From contig USJW01000003.1 of the NCBI GenBank assembly GCA_900555045.1, positions 1 to 64,000 on the forward strand: a stretch of 64,000 nt of DNA, written 5' to 3'. The DNA comes from an uncultured Clostridium sp. (GTDB lineage Bacteria; Bacillota; Clostridia; Lachnospirales; Lachnospiraceae). The notes below the pieces were generated by a model, which made no database searches, was not told where the DNA came from, and was given only the letters and a program-made list of their open reading frames with translations. The translations under genes and the position numbers were made by a program. Shown here in pieces: positions 53,374 through 61,245 of the stretch (position 1 is the stretch's first letter; each line of letters opens with the position of its first letter).

Positions 53374-53386
53374 TTTATTATATTAA

Positions 53387-53450
53387 AATAGCAGATCAAA
53401 TACAATACCCAGAAACCAGGTTTTCGTATCATGATCTGCTATTGTTTTTT
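53387..53450. terminator. Long-loop hairpin at the end of the CmpB-like gene
   Basis: AATAGCAGATCA (53387-53398) and TGATCTGCTATT (53432-53443) form a perfect 12-bp stem. T-rich sequence follows on both strands. The minus-strand arm encodes the last codons of the gene. Confidence 0.6.
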
Positions 53451-53923
53451 GTGATTTGTTCGAAGAGGAGGCCGGTTCCGAACCAGAGGGGGGCGAAGTT
53501 CAGGCGGATGACGCCGTCGATGTTGTCGGGCCAGCGGGAATAGTCCCAGGGACAGATCCCGGCGCCGGTGAGCCAGGTTCCGGTCACGTACTCTGCGATG
53601 AAGATGAGCACCATGTAGATTAGCCCGTGGCGGATCAGAAGGGCGGTGCGGCTGATGTGCTCCCGGGACGCCTCCTCAAAGCCCGGCAGGCCGCTCAGCC
53701 AGTTGTCCACCCACCTGCTGATAGGAACCAGGCACGCGCCCATGCCGTAGATCGGGAACATGATGAGGGAGGTTCTCCCCATAAGCCGCCAGTCGCCCAT
53801 CATGATGGAATCCACGGAGGTGAACATCACCTCCAGGCACCATCCGGCAACCCCACAGCGAAAAAAATTGATCAGGAATTGTTTTAAAGTCTGCGTTTTC
53901 ATACCCTCTAGTATGAACCGCAT
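53429..53923 (-). CDS. CmpB-like (putative ABC-transporter type IV) membrane protein
   Basis: A 164-residue membrane protein with about four helices. The start FRCGVAGWCLEVMFTSV, the PIYGMGACLVPISRW segment and the ICPWDYSRWPDNIDGVIRL block are typical of the PF06541 family, common in Firmicutes and of unknown function. Start choice is uncertain: ATG at 53923 or 53902, both with a GAGGG very close. It follows the cardiolipin synthase gene by 49 nt. Confidence 0.8.
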   Translation of the reverse strand: MRFILEGMKTQTLKQFLINFFRCGVAGWCLEVMFTSVDSIMMGDWRLMGRTSLIMFPIYGMGACLVPISRWVDNWLSGLPGFEEASREHISRTALLIRHGLIYMVLIFIAEYVTGTWLTGAGICPWDYSRWPDNIDGVIRLNFAPLWFGTGLLFEQITKNNSRS

Positions 53924-53972
53924 GCCCTCGTTTTCATACGCCCGTTTTTCATTTCCAGAACTTCCCGTCCCT

Positions 53973-55508
53973 CTACAGTAACGGCGACAGCAGCCGGCTG
54001 CTCTGCTCCTTAAACCGCATATACAGCCCCCGGCTGTGGTACTCCTCGCGGGTGATCTCCCGGCAGTGGGGCAGATCGTCCATGAAGGCCTTCTCCAGGC
54101 GCGCGGTGGTCTTCTGGTCGTAGAGCGTGGCGTTCACCTCAAAGTTCAGCTCGAAGCTGCGGATATCCATATTGGCGGTGCCGTAGCAGCTGACCTCGCC
54201 GTCTACCATCACGCCCTTGGAGTGTAAAAAGCCGTTCTCGTACACGTAGCAGCGCGCGCCGTAGTCCAAAAGCTCCCCCGCGTAGGAGCAGGTGGCCCAG
54301 TAGACGAAGGGGTGGTCCGGCTTGCACGGGATCATCAGCCGCACGTCCACGCCGGAGGACGCCGCGATCTTGAGCGCGGAAAAAATGGCGTCGTCCGGGA
54401 TAAAATAGGGGGTCTGGATGTAGATGTGATGCCGCGCCTTGTGGAACAGCTCCAGGTAATTGTTGCGGATGTGGGGCTCCCGCGTGTCCGGGCCGCTGGT
54501 GATGATCTGCATGTACACCTGCTCCGCGTCCGGCCGGTCCTCGGGCCAGATGTGGCTGTTAAGCCCGCCGGAAAGCCGCGCCTTGGCCGCCTCCACCTCC
54601 TCGCCGAAGTAGCGAAGATCCTTGAACAGATTCTCCCCGGTGGCATAATTCCAGTCCAGGGCAAAGCGGATCTGAAGGCTGATGGCCGCCTCGCCCGTGA
54701 TCTTTAAGTGCGTGTCGCGCCAGTACCCAAACTTGGGATCCTTAGAGATGTACTCCCTGCCGATGTTGAAGCCGCCCACGAACCCGGTGCGCCCGTCGAT
54801 CACCACGATCTTGCGGTGATTTCGGAAATTCACGCGCAGGTTCAGCCAGCCGAGGAACGGCGGGAAGAACACGCCCACCCGGATTCCGGCGGCGCGCATC
54901 TCCTCCCAGCGGCGCTTCGGCATAAAGCGCCCGCCCATGCCGTCGTAGAGGATTCGGACCTCCACCCCCTCCTTCACCTTCTCCATGAGGATCGGGACGA
55001 TGGAGTCGAACACCTCGTCATTTTTGATGATATAGTACTGAATGTGGATAAACCGCTTGGCTCCCCGGAGCTCCTGGCGCAGCGCCTCAAACTTCTCCCG
55101 CCCGTCGGTGTAGATGTCCACCGCGTTGCCCGCCGTCAGCACGGAGCCGCAGGTCTCCAGGTTGTAGAGCACAAGGCTGCTGTAGTCCCGGGTCATGCGG
55201 TCCATGTGATCGTCCGCGATCTGCTCGGAGCGGATCACATCCTCCTGGCTCTTGATGGGGAACTTTAGCCGGTCCTCCACCTCCTTCACCCGGAACATGC
55301 GGCTCTTTTTCATGTCCTGGCCGAACAGGAGGTAGAACACCACGCCGAACACCGGTATGAAGTAGATTGCCAAAAGCCAGGTCCAGACCGTCTTGGGATC
55401 ACGGCGCTGAAAAAACACGATCACGATGGACAACAGCACGTTGATCAGCCACAGATGCTGCATCGCCCAGGCCCACATCCCCACAAATCCGTTCCAAATA
55501 TCTCCCAT
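53973..55508 (-). CDS. cls: Cardiolipin synthase (phospholipase D family)
   Basis: Condenses two phosphatidylglycerols to cardiolipin in the membrane. The 511 residues begin with two membrane helices (about 12-30 and 40-62). Two HKD motifs follow: NHRKIVVIDGRTGFVGGFN and LHSKGVMVDGEVSCYGTANMD. AAGGAGAGG precedes the ATG at 55508. It lies 19 nt after the last pilin gene and may share its transcript. Confidence 0.95.
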   Translation of the reverse strand: MGDIWNGFVGMWAWAMQHLWLINVLLSIVIVFFQRRDPKTVWTWLLAIYFIPVFGVVFYLLFGQDMKKSRMFRVKEVEDRLKFPIKSQEDVIRSEQIADDHMDRMTRDYSSLVLYNLETCGSVLTAGNAVDIYTDGREKFEALRQELRGAKRFIHIQYYIIKNDEVFDSIVPILMEKVKEGVEVRILYDGMGGRFMPKRRWEEMRAAGIRVGVFFPPFLGWLNLRVNFRNHRKIVVIDGRTGFVGGFNIGREYISKDPKFGYWRDTHLKITGEAAISLQIRFALDWNYATGENLFKDLRYFGEEVEAAKARLSGGLNSHIWPEDRPDAEQVYMQIITSGPDTREPHIRNNYLELFHKARHHIYIQTPYFIPDDAIFSALKIAASSGVDVRLMIPCKPDHPFVYWATCSYAGELLDYGARCYVYENGFLHSKGVMVDGEVSCYGTANMDIRSFELNFEVNATLYDQKTTARLEKAFMDDLPHCREITREEYHSRGLYMRFKEQSSRLLSPLL

Positions 55509-55527
55509 ACCGGCACCTCTCCTTCTC

Positions 55528-55974
55528 CTAAATTGCCGAGTCCACGTGCTCCAATGTCCGGTTTCCCTCGCTGTCATAGGATATCCGCACACGGTCAAAC
55601 TGATTCACGTATGTGATCTGTCCCAGGAAACAGTGCTCGAAATCCACGTAGATTTGTTCAATCCGCGCTCCCTCCATCCCGCCTCCGATGTAATCGCTCA
55701 GCGCGTTGTCCGGTTGATCCAGCTCCAGATTGATCAGAATCCTGACACTCTTAAAATTCAACTTTCCCTCGGCCTCTTTGTCGTGCAGGTAGCGGTTCAC
55801 CGCGTCCGCCACAGCCAGCGCCTCGGTCTCCGATGCCACGCGCCTGGCCGCTTCCGTATAACGGTCCACATGCGGCACCGACAGCATCACCAAAATCGCG
55901 AGGATCGCCAGGACTGCTACCAGCTCCACCAGCGTATATCCGCCGTTTTTCTCTCGTTTTCGTCTGTTTTTCAT
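55528..55974 (-). CDS. Type IV prepilin-like protein
   Basis: A 148-residue minor pilin or pseudopilin. A short basic leader ends at GG, then YTLVELVAVLAILAILVML: prepilin-peptidase cleavage between G and Y, E at +5 and the hydrophobic helix. The globular part ends DSEGNRTLEHV. Position +1 is Tyr instead of the usual Phe. The ATG at 55974 has no good Shine-Dalgarno; a short leader from the promoter at 55999 fits. Lies after pilA and before cls. Confidence 0.85.
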   Translation of the reverse strand: MKNRRKREKNGGYTLVELVAVLAILAILVMLSVPHVDRYTEAARRVASETEALAVADAVNRYLHDKEAEGKLNFKSVRILINLELDQPDNALSDYIGGGMEGARIEQIYVDFEHCFLGQITYVNQFDRVRISYDSEGNRTLEHVDSAI

Positions 55975-55998
55975 CTCAAAATGGTTCAATAATGGCCC

Positions 55999-56027
55999 AT
56001 TGTATCATAAACAACGCCCGTTTGCAA
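55999..56027 (-). promoter_or_regulatory. Sigma-A promoter within the pilin locus
   Basis: On the minus strand TTGCAA (56022-56027), 17-nt spacer, TACAAT (55999-56004). It would drive the second pilin gene and cls with a leader of about 20 nt. Confidence 0.7.
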
Positions 56028-56054
56028 GAAAACTCCCCTCCGTGCGGCAGGCCA

Positions 56055-56414
56055 TCACTTGCTGGTAACCGTTCCCTCCCCCGTCTTCCCGCTGTATGTG
56101 GCCGTGTAAATCTTCCCGTTGATCTCGCCCTCCCAGGTGGCGGTGTCTGTCTTCGGATCGTAGGTGCTCGCCTCGGTCTCTGCCTCGCTCATCACCCCGG
56201 CGTCGAGCAGTGTCTGCTGGGCCTTCCCCGCAGAATACTCCGACCGCGCGTTGGCCATCGCCACCTGCTCGGCCGCCTTGTTCTGCACCTTCCGGTAGGA
56301 CGGCACCGCGACCGCCACAAGAATCCCAAGTATCGCGATCACGCAGATCAGTTCCACCAGCGTAAAACCCGCTCTGCCGCGCTGTTTTCCGTCTTCTCTC
56401 AATCCTTTAAGCAT
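56055..56414 (-). CDS. pilA: Type IV major pilin-like protein
   Basis: A 119-residue prepilin. The leader ends RGRAG and mature FTLVELICVIAILGILVAVAVPSY follows, the canonical N-terminus with E at +5. A short helical stalk and a Thr/Ser/Gly-rich C-terminus (KIYTATYSGKTGEG) complete it; no cysteine pair is present in the head. AAAGGA lies 8 nt before the ATG. Directly after the assembly ATPase gene, it is the best candidate for the main subunit. Confidence 0.88.
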   Translation of the reverse strand: MLKGLREDGKQRGRAGFTLVELICVIAILGILVAVAVPSYRKVQNKAAEQVAMANARSEYSAGKAQQTLLDAGVMSEAETEASTYDPKTDTATWEGEINGKIYTATYSGKTGEGTVTSK

Positions 56415-56481
56415 CCTGTCTGTCCTTTCTAGGCTTTCTCTTTTGTCTGTCCACTACATCATATGGTCCGATCCCCTGTCC

Positions 56482-58170
56482 TCATTCGGCCGAATAGATA
56501 ATCTTCTCCAGTTCCTCCATGGAGGTCTCCCCGTCCAGGACCATCCGGGCCGCCTGATCCCGCAGGCTCATATTCCCGCAGGCCCGCAATGCCTTTCGAA
56601 TCTTCTGCGGAGGCGCTCCCCGCAGGATCATGCCCCTCATCTGCTCATCCAACTCCATGAACTCGTAGATGGCCCTCCTGCCGATGTAGCCGGTGCCGTT
56701 GCAGCGCGCACACCCTACCGGCCGAAAGAGTGCTGTGACCGGGGCCTGTGACACAGCCGCAAGCGCCTCCCGCTCCGCCTCGCCCGGCTGGTAACTCTCA
56801 CGGCAGTGGGGGCACAGCTTCTTCACGAGGCGCTGGGCGATCACCCCGGTGAGCGCCGCGGCCGCCATGTAGGGGACCACGCCCATGTCCAAAAGCCTGG
56901 CCACGCTGGAGGCACAGTCGTTGGTGTGAAGCGTCGAGAACACCAGGTGGCCCGTGATGGCCGCGCGGACACCGATTGCGACGGTCTCGTCGTCGCGCAT
57001 CTCGCCGATCATGATCACATCCGGGTCCTGCCGCAGAATGGACCGCAGCGCGGCGGCGAAGGTGAGCCCGGCCTTCATGTTGACCTGCACCTGCGCGGCG
57101 CCCGCGATGCTCCGCTCCACCGGGTCCTCCACGGTCACCACGTTGATCTTCTGCCGGACCAGCTGGTTTAGCGCCGCGTAGAGCGTGGTGGTCTTTCCGC
57201 TGCCCGTGGGCCCGGTGACCAGCACCAGCCCGTAGGGCGCCTTTAAAAAGCGGTGAAAGATCTCCTCCTGCTTTTCCGTCATCCCCAGCCGCCTCACGTC
57301 CGTCAGCTCATCGTCCCGGCCGTTGTTCAGAAGCCGGAGCACCACCTTCTCCCCATAGATAGTGGGCAGCGCAGAGATCCGCAGGTCCGTCCTCACTCCC
57401 GCCCGGTCATAGCGGCATTTTCCATCCTGCGGGATCCGCTTCTCCGCAATGTCCATGCCTCCCATGATCTTAAGCCTGGTGACGATGGGACGATGCGCCT
57501 CCATGCTCATGGTCGTGTGGACAATCAGGTCCCCGTTCAGGCGCAGCCGGATGACCAGCTGGTCCGCGGACGGCTCCACGTGGATATCGCTGGCCCCCTT
57601 GAGACACGCCTGCTCAATCAGCGTGTTGACCATCTTCACCACCGGCGTGCCCTCCACGCGCTCGGAGAGGTCCTTCGCGGCCTGATTCTTCCCCTGCCCC
57701 GTCACCTCCAGGTTGACGTGCCGGACCGCGCTTCTCAAATCCTGGTCCCGGTACAAGGCCCTGGCGCAGCTGCGTATTTTCTCCTCCGCCGCCAGGACAA
57801 TCTTCGTCTCCATGCCCGTGATCGCGGTAATCTCATCGAACACGTCGTACATCAGCGGATCCCTGGCCGCCACCACCAGGACGCCGTCCGATATTCCCAC
57901 CGGCAGCACGCAGTACTGCTCGGAGAACGTGTACGCGATCAGGCCCGCAGCCCTGGCGTCCACCTTGTACTCGGACAGATCCACCACCTCAAGCCCGTCC
58001 CGCTCCCCGAGGCAGTCCAAAAGCTCCTGCTCTGAGATGTAGCCGAAATCCAGCAGAATCCCCTCCATGGGCTTGTCCGGGCAGCGCTCTTTGAATTTCC
58101 GGGCCCGCTCAAGCTGCCGCTCCGTAAGCACACCGCGCTCAAGCAGCAGCGTTTCGATAGGAATATTCAT
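56482..58170 (-). CDS. pilB: Type IV pilus assembly ATPase (PilB/GspE)
   Basis: Cytoplasmic motor that drives pilus extension. About 562 residues: MshEN-like N-domain (1-140), then the ATPase with SDIHVEPSADQLVIRLRLNG, Walker A GPTGSGKTTT, Asp box EDPVE, Walker B QDPDVIMIGEMRD, LHTND, and a tetracysteine zinc site (CPHC and CARC). ATG at 58170 preferred (AAAGGGA upstream); one at 58200 is possible. Divergent from pilD. Confidence 0.93.
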   Translation of the reverse strand: MNIPIETLLLERGVLTERQLERARKFKERCPDKPMEGILLDFGYISEQELLDCLGERDGLEVVDLSEYKVDARAAGLIAYTFSEQYCVLPVGISDGVLVVAARDPLMYDVFDEITAITGMETKIVLAAEEKIRSCARALYRDQDLRSAVRHVNLEVTGQGKNQAAKDLSERVEGTPVVKMVNTLIEQACLKGASDIHVEPSADQLVIRLRLNGDLIVHTTMSMEAHRPIVTRLKIMGGMDIAEKRIPQDGKCRYDRAGVRTDLRISALPTIYGEKVVLRLLNNGRDDELTDVRRLGMTEKQEEIFHRFLKAPYGLVLVTGPTGSGKTTTLYAALNQLVRQKINVVTVEDPVERSIAGAAQVQVNMKAGLTFAAALRSILRQDPDVIMIGEMRDDETVAIGVRAAITGHLVFSTLHTNDCASSVARLLDMGVVPYMAAAALTGVIAQRLVKKLCPHCRESYQPGEAEREALAAVSQAPVTALFRPVGCARCNGTGYIGRRAIYEFMELDEQMRGMILRGAPPQKIRKALRACGNMSLRDQAARMVLDGETSMEELEKIIYSAE

Positions 58171-58237
58171 ACTCTTGCCTTGTCCCTTTCTGCCGAACAT
58201 GTTATACTGGAGCCACTTATGCCAGGAGGAACGTAGT

Positions 58238-59029
58238 ATGTGGCTATCCAGTTTATTTTTCGGCGTGACCTATCTGATCTTCGGCTGCTGTGTCGGCAGC
58301 TTTATAAACGCGTGTATCCAGAATGTGCCCAGAGAGCGCCCGGTCGTGGGCGGCCGGTCGGCGTGCCCCAGCTGCGGGCACCGGCTGGGAGTCCGCGACT
58401 TGATCCCCGTGTTCTCCTGGTTTGCCCTAAAAGGCCGATGCCCCTACTGCCGCCACCCGATACCGGCCCGCGTCCCCGCCGTGGAGCTTGTAACCGGCAT
58501 CGCCTATCTCGTCTGCTGCATCCGTCTCGGTCCGGGCACCGAGGCGGTTCTGGCCTGCCTGTTTATCTCGGTCTTAATCGCAGCCGCATGGATCGACTGG
58601 GAATGGCTGTATGTCCCGGACGGGGTCTCTGCCGCGGTACTTGCCATCGGCCTTCTCTCCCTAATCCCCTTGCCGGGCACCTCTCTCCTTCGCCGCCCGT
58701 TTGTGCCCTCGCTCTTCCCGGCCCTCGCCGGGGCGGCACTCATCGGTGCATGTCTCTGGATCATATCGTACCTCACCGATGGCGGCATCGGGGGCGGTGA
58801 CATCAAGCTCTTAGCGGCCTCCGCCTTTTATCTGGGGTTCCAGAGATGCGTGCTCGCCGTGCTGTCCGGCTATGTGCTTGCGGCAATATTCTGCGTGCCC
58901 GCGCTGATCACCGGAAAGCTCAACCGGAACTGCATGGTCCCAATGGTCCCGTTCTTCGCGGTCTCGCTGTCCATATCCCTGCTGTGGGGGTACCGCATCC
59001 TTGGCTGGTATCTGGGGCTTCTGCGCTGA
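58238..59029 (+). CDS. pilD: Prepilin peptidase / methyltransferase
   Basis: Membrane aspartic protease of 263 residues that removes prepilin leaders and methylates the new N-terminus. Motifs: GCCVGSFINACIQNVP, the zinc pair CPSCGH and CPYC, and two catalytic aspartates in AWIDWEWLYVPDG and GGGDIKLLAA. GGAGG sits 8 nt before the ATG. It is on the plus strand, inserted between two minus-strand pilus gene runs, convergent with the pilX-like gene. Confidence 0.94.
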   Translation: MWLSSLFFGVTYLIFGCCVGSFINACIQNVPRERPVVGGRSACPSCGHRLGVRDLIPVFSWFALKGRCPYCRHPIPARVPAVELVTGIAYLVCCIRLGPGTEAVLACLFISVLIAAAWIDWEWLYVPDGVSAAVLAIGLLSLIPLPGTSLLRRPFVPSLFPALAGAALIGACLWIISYLTDGGIGGGDIKLLAASAFYLGFQRCVLAVLSGYVLAAIFCVPALITGKLNRNCMVPMVPFFAVSLSISLLWGYRILGWYLGLLR

Positions 59030-59050
59030 CGTCTGCCCGAAGCGGAAGCG

Positions 59051-59716
59051 CTACTTGTCCCCGTAATACCTGAGGACACCTTTTCCCCGGGTGTAAAACT
59101 CCAGAATTTCCGGCTCGCTCTCGCTTCCCTCGTCCGGTTTGATAGCGGGACCGCCCTCAAGCTCCAGTCCGCCGCCCTCCCCCTCATCGCCGTCACCCTC
59201 ATGCTCCGGGACCTCAATCTCCAGGGTCTCCCCCTCCGGATCGTCAAACAGAATGTCCGCGTTCATGGTAAACGTGTAGTCATGCCGGGAAACCTGCGTG
59301 TGCACCGCGGCCTGTCCCATGCCCGGCCGGGCCGTCAGACAGATTTTCACGTTCAGATCCCCCTTCCCGCCGTGGCCCTCCGACACATACTCCAGCTTTT
59401 CCAGTCTCCTGAGGAGCTGTTCCCCGCTCATCCAGCCGGCCTCGCCGATTATCTCCCTGCTGTCCTCCTCAAATTGCTCCCAGATCCGCTCCATCGCGTT
59501 TGAGGAGCCGTCGCTCACCGCCTGGCAGAACGATTGGTGGATAAGCCTCGCCGTGGTCTGCGCCTCCATGTACTCCCGGTTTTTGACCGATGACTCCATG
59601 TTATAGTTGGACAGGTATAAAAATCCGGTGGACAGAATGGTGAACATCGTCATGATGACCACCACATACATCAGACTGCCGCCCTGTCTCGGGTCAATGC
59701 GCCTCAACACCGTCAC
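59051..59716 (-). CDS. PilX-like minor pilin / exported helper
   Basis: A 221-residue protein with one N-terminal hydrophobic helix (GGSLMYVVVIMTMFTILSTGFLYL) after RQGG, in the style of PilX/GspK N-termini but without the glutamate at +5. The C-terminal third is acidic and Gly-rich (EHEGDGDEGEGGGLELEGG). Starts with GTG and overlaps the preceding gene by 23 nt; a second GTG at 59710 is possible. Last gene of the pilC-to-pilX run. Confidence 0.72.
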   Translation of the reverse strand: MTVLRRIDPRQGGSLMYVVVIMTMFTILSTGFLYLSNYNMESSVKNREYMEAQTTARLIHQSFCQAVSDGSSNAMERIWEQFEEDSREIIGEAGWMSGEQLLRRLEKLEYVSEGHGGKGDLNVKICLTARPGMGQAAVHTQVSRHDYTFTMNADILFDDPEGETLEIEVPEHEGDGDEGEGGGLELEGGPAIKPDEGSESEPEILEFYTRGKGVLRYYGDK

Positions 59717-60203
59717 CTCTCTGGCCGTATATGCTTAAGAATGTGTATTCCTGCTCATACACGGTACTCCCCTCCCCGTCGAGAACCCGGATCCGCACCT
59801 TCACCTCGCTGCTCCCGCAGTCCGTGAATGCAAGCTCCGGCTGCAGCTCGGTGTTTCCAACATCTTCCAAATCCATGAGACTCACCGCGCACGCCTCCGG
59901 GGCGCTTTTTCTGGTGCCCGCGTTCCCGTTGACCATGTAGTGCAGGGTTCCCGGTTCGTCCGGATCCACATGAAACTCATACCCGTACCGCAGCCGTTCC
60001 TCCAACAGCATGTACACGCGGCCGCACATCTCCTTGCCCTCCACCGCCTGTCCGCTCCGGAAGTAGAGCTTCATCTGCGGCGCCAGAAAGCCGGTGAAGA
60101 ACAGGGCCGCCACCGCGGCGATGGACAGCGCCATCATGAGTTCGATCAGCGTAAAACCGCCGTTTCCCATGCGTCCGTTTTTCGCACCCACAGCTGCGCT
60201 CAC
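59694..60203 (-). CDS. Type IV minor prepilin, PilW-like
   Basis: A 169-residue prepilin: leader to GNGG, then FTLIELMMALSIAAVAALFFTGF. The head has a cysteine pair possibility (C near 60, 98, 127). The GTG start overlaps the preceding stop as GTGA, so it is translationally coupled. Position between PilV- and PilX-like genes suggests the priming complex of minor pilins. Confidence 0.85.
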   Translation of the reverse strand: MSAAVGAKNGRMGNGGFTLIELMMALSIAAVAALFFTGFLAPQMKLYFRSGQAVEGKEMCGRVYMLLEERLRYGYEFHVDPDEPGTLHYMVNGNAGTRKSAPEACAVSLMDLEDVGNTELQPELAFTDCGSSEVKVRIRVLDGEGSTVYEQEYTFLSIYGQRGDGVEAH

Positions 60204-60544
60204 CGCCCTTCCCGCTCCAGGCTATAATAGGTAAGCTCATCCCCGCCGTCGCCTGTCACCTGATACTGCTCAAAATACTCCTCGGCGCCGTGATCGAAGT
60301 ACACCGTCAGGCCGTCCCCAACGGCGTTCCCCTCCCCGCGCACCGCCGATTCGCCGAGCTCGTAGCTCTGCCGGTCCATCTCGTGTTCCCTGGCCAGGAG
60401 ACGCGTGTTCACGGCTGTCATCTGCAAAAAGGCCGTGCTGATGAGCGCGATCAGCGCCACGCTGACAATCACTTCAATCAGCGAAAAGCCGCCAGACGGC
60501 GAGAGCCCGCCCCGCTTCCCCGGTTTAAACGGCTTTAAATCCAT
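60200..60544 (-). CDS. Type IV minor prepilin, PilV-like
   Basis: A 114-residue prepilin: leader ends PSGG, followed by FSLIEVIVSVALIALISTAFLQM with E at +5. ATG at 60544 overlaps the preceding stop as TGATG and has GGGGAGGAC upstream. First of three minor pilin genes. Confidence 0.85.
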   Translation of the reverse strand: MDLKPFKPGKRGGLSPSGGFSLIEVIVSVALIALISTAFLQMTAVNTRLLAREHEMDRQSYELGESAVRGEGNAVGDGLTVYFDHGAEEYFEQYQVTGDGGDELTYYSLEREGR

Positions 60545-61245
60545 CAGAAGTCCTCCCCGGCCTGCTGCCGTTTTATCCAATAAAAGCTCAAATCCATACT
60601 GCACCTTACCTCGCTCCCAGCCTCGCTCGCCGTGGCCCTTGGCTGGGGCTCCTTTATTTCCATATAATCGACCGCCATACTGTCCGGGCTGGAATCGATC
60701 TGCTCCGCAAGGCGGACGATCATGCCCGGCGTCTGCGCGCTGAGCTCCAGGTAGACTGGGATGCGCTGCAGCACGAGATCCTCCGGCGACGGGTCAATAC
60801 CACCACTTGGGCTCTCCTCCGCGCGGATTGTGTCCGCCCTGAGCGGCCCATTTTCCTCCGCGCGAACCGTGTCCGCCCCAAACATCCCGTCCTCCTCCGA
60901 GAACGGCTCCGCCGCCCCGATCTCCATCTTGCGGATCCTGACGCCGGCCCTCGCTGCCAGGTCCTGCAGCAGGCGGTCCACCGCCACATCGTCCAATTCT
61001 GTCCAAACGAATTCCTCGGGTTTGTCCGCCGTAGTATCCGCGGCAGAAGCCCTCCCGTTCCCCACGCCCGCCTTGCTCAAATACTTCTCCACGCAGGTCC
61101 TCCGGTACTCCACCTCCTCCAGCTGTCTTTCTGCCTCCCGGCGTCTCCCCGCGGCGGGCTCCAGAATTTTGCCCGCGCCCACATACCAGATGAGCATCAC
61201 CGCAAGCACGGTGAGCAGCACGCATTCCCGTTTACTCAGACGCAT
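60544..61245 (-). CDS. PilO-like inner-membrane pilus protein
   Basis: A 233-residue protein with one N-terminal helix (CVLLTVLAVMLIWYVGAGKIL), a coiled coil (REAERQLEEVEYRRTCVEKYL) and a C-terminal domain of PilO/GspM style. It carries an internal 13-residue tandem duplication (GADTVRAEENGPL / RADTIRAEESPSG). GGAGGGAC precedes the ATG. The assignment rests on position and layout more than on strong motifs. Confidence 0.72.
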   Translation of the reverse strand: MRLSKRECVLLTVLAVMLIWYVGAGKILEPAAGRRREAERQLEEVEYRRTCVEKYLSKAGVGNGRASAADTTADKPEEFVWTELDDVAVDRLLQDLAARAGVRIRKMEIGAAEPFSEEDGMFGADTVRAEENGPLRADTIRAEESPSGGIDPSPEDLVLQRIPVYLELSAQTPGMIVRLAEQIDSSPDSMAVDYMEIKEPQPRATASEAGSEVRCSMDLSFYWIKRQQAGEDF

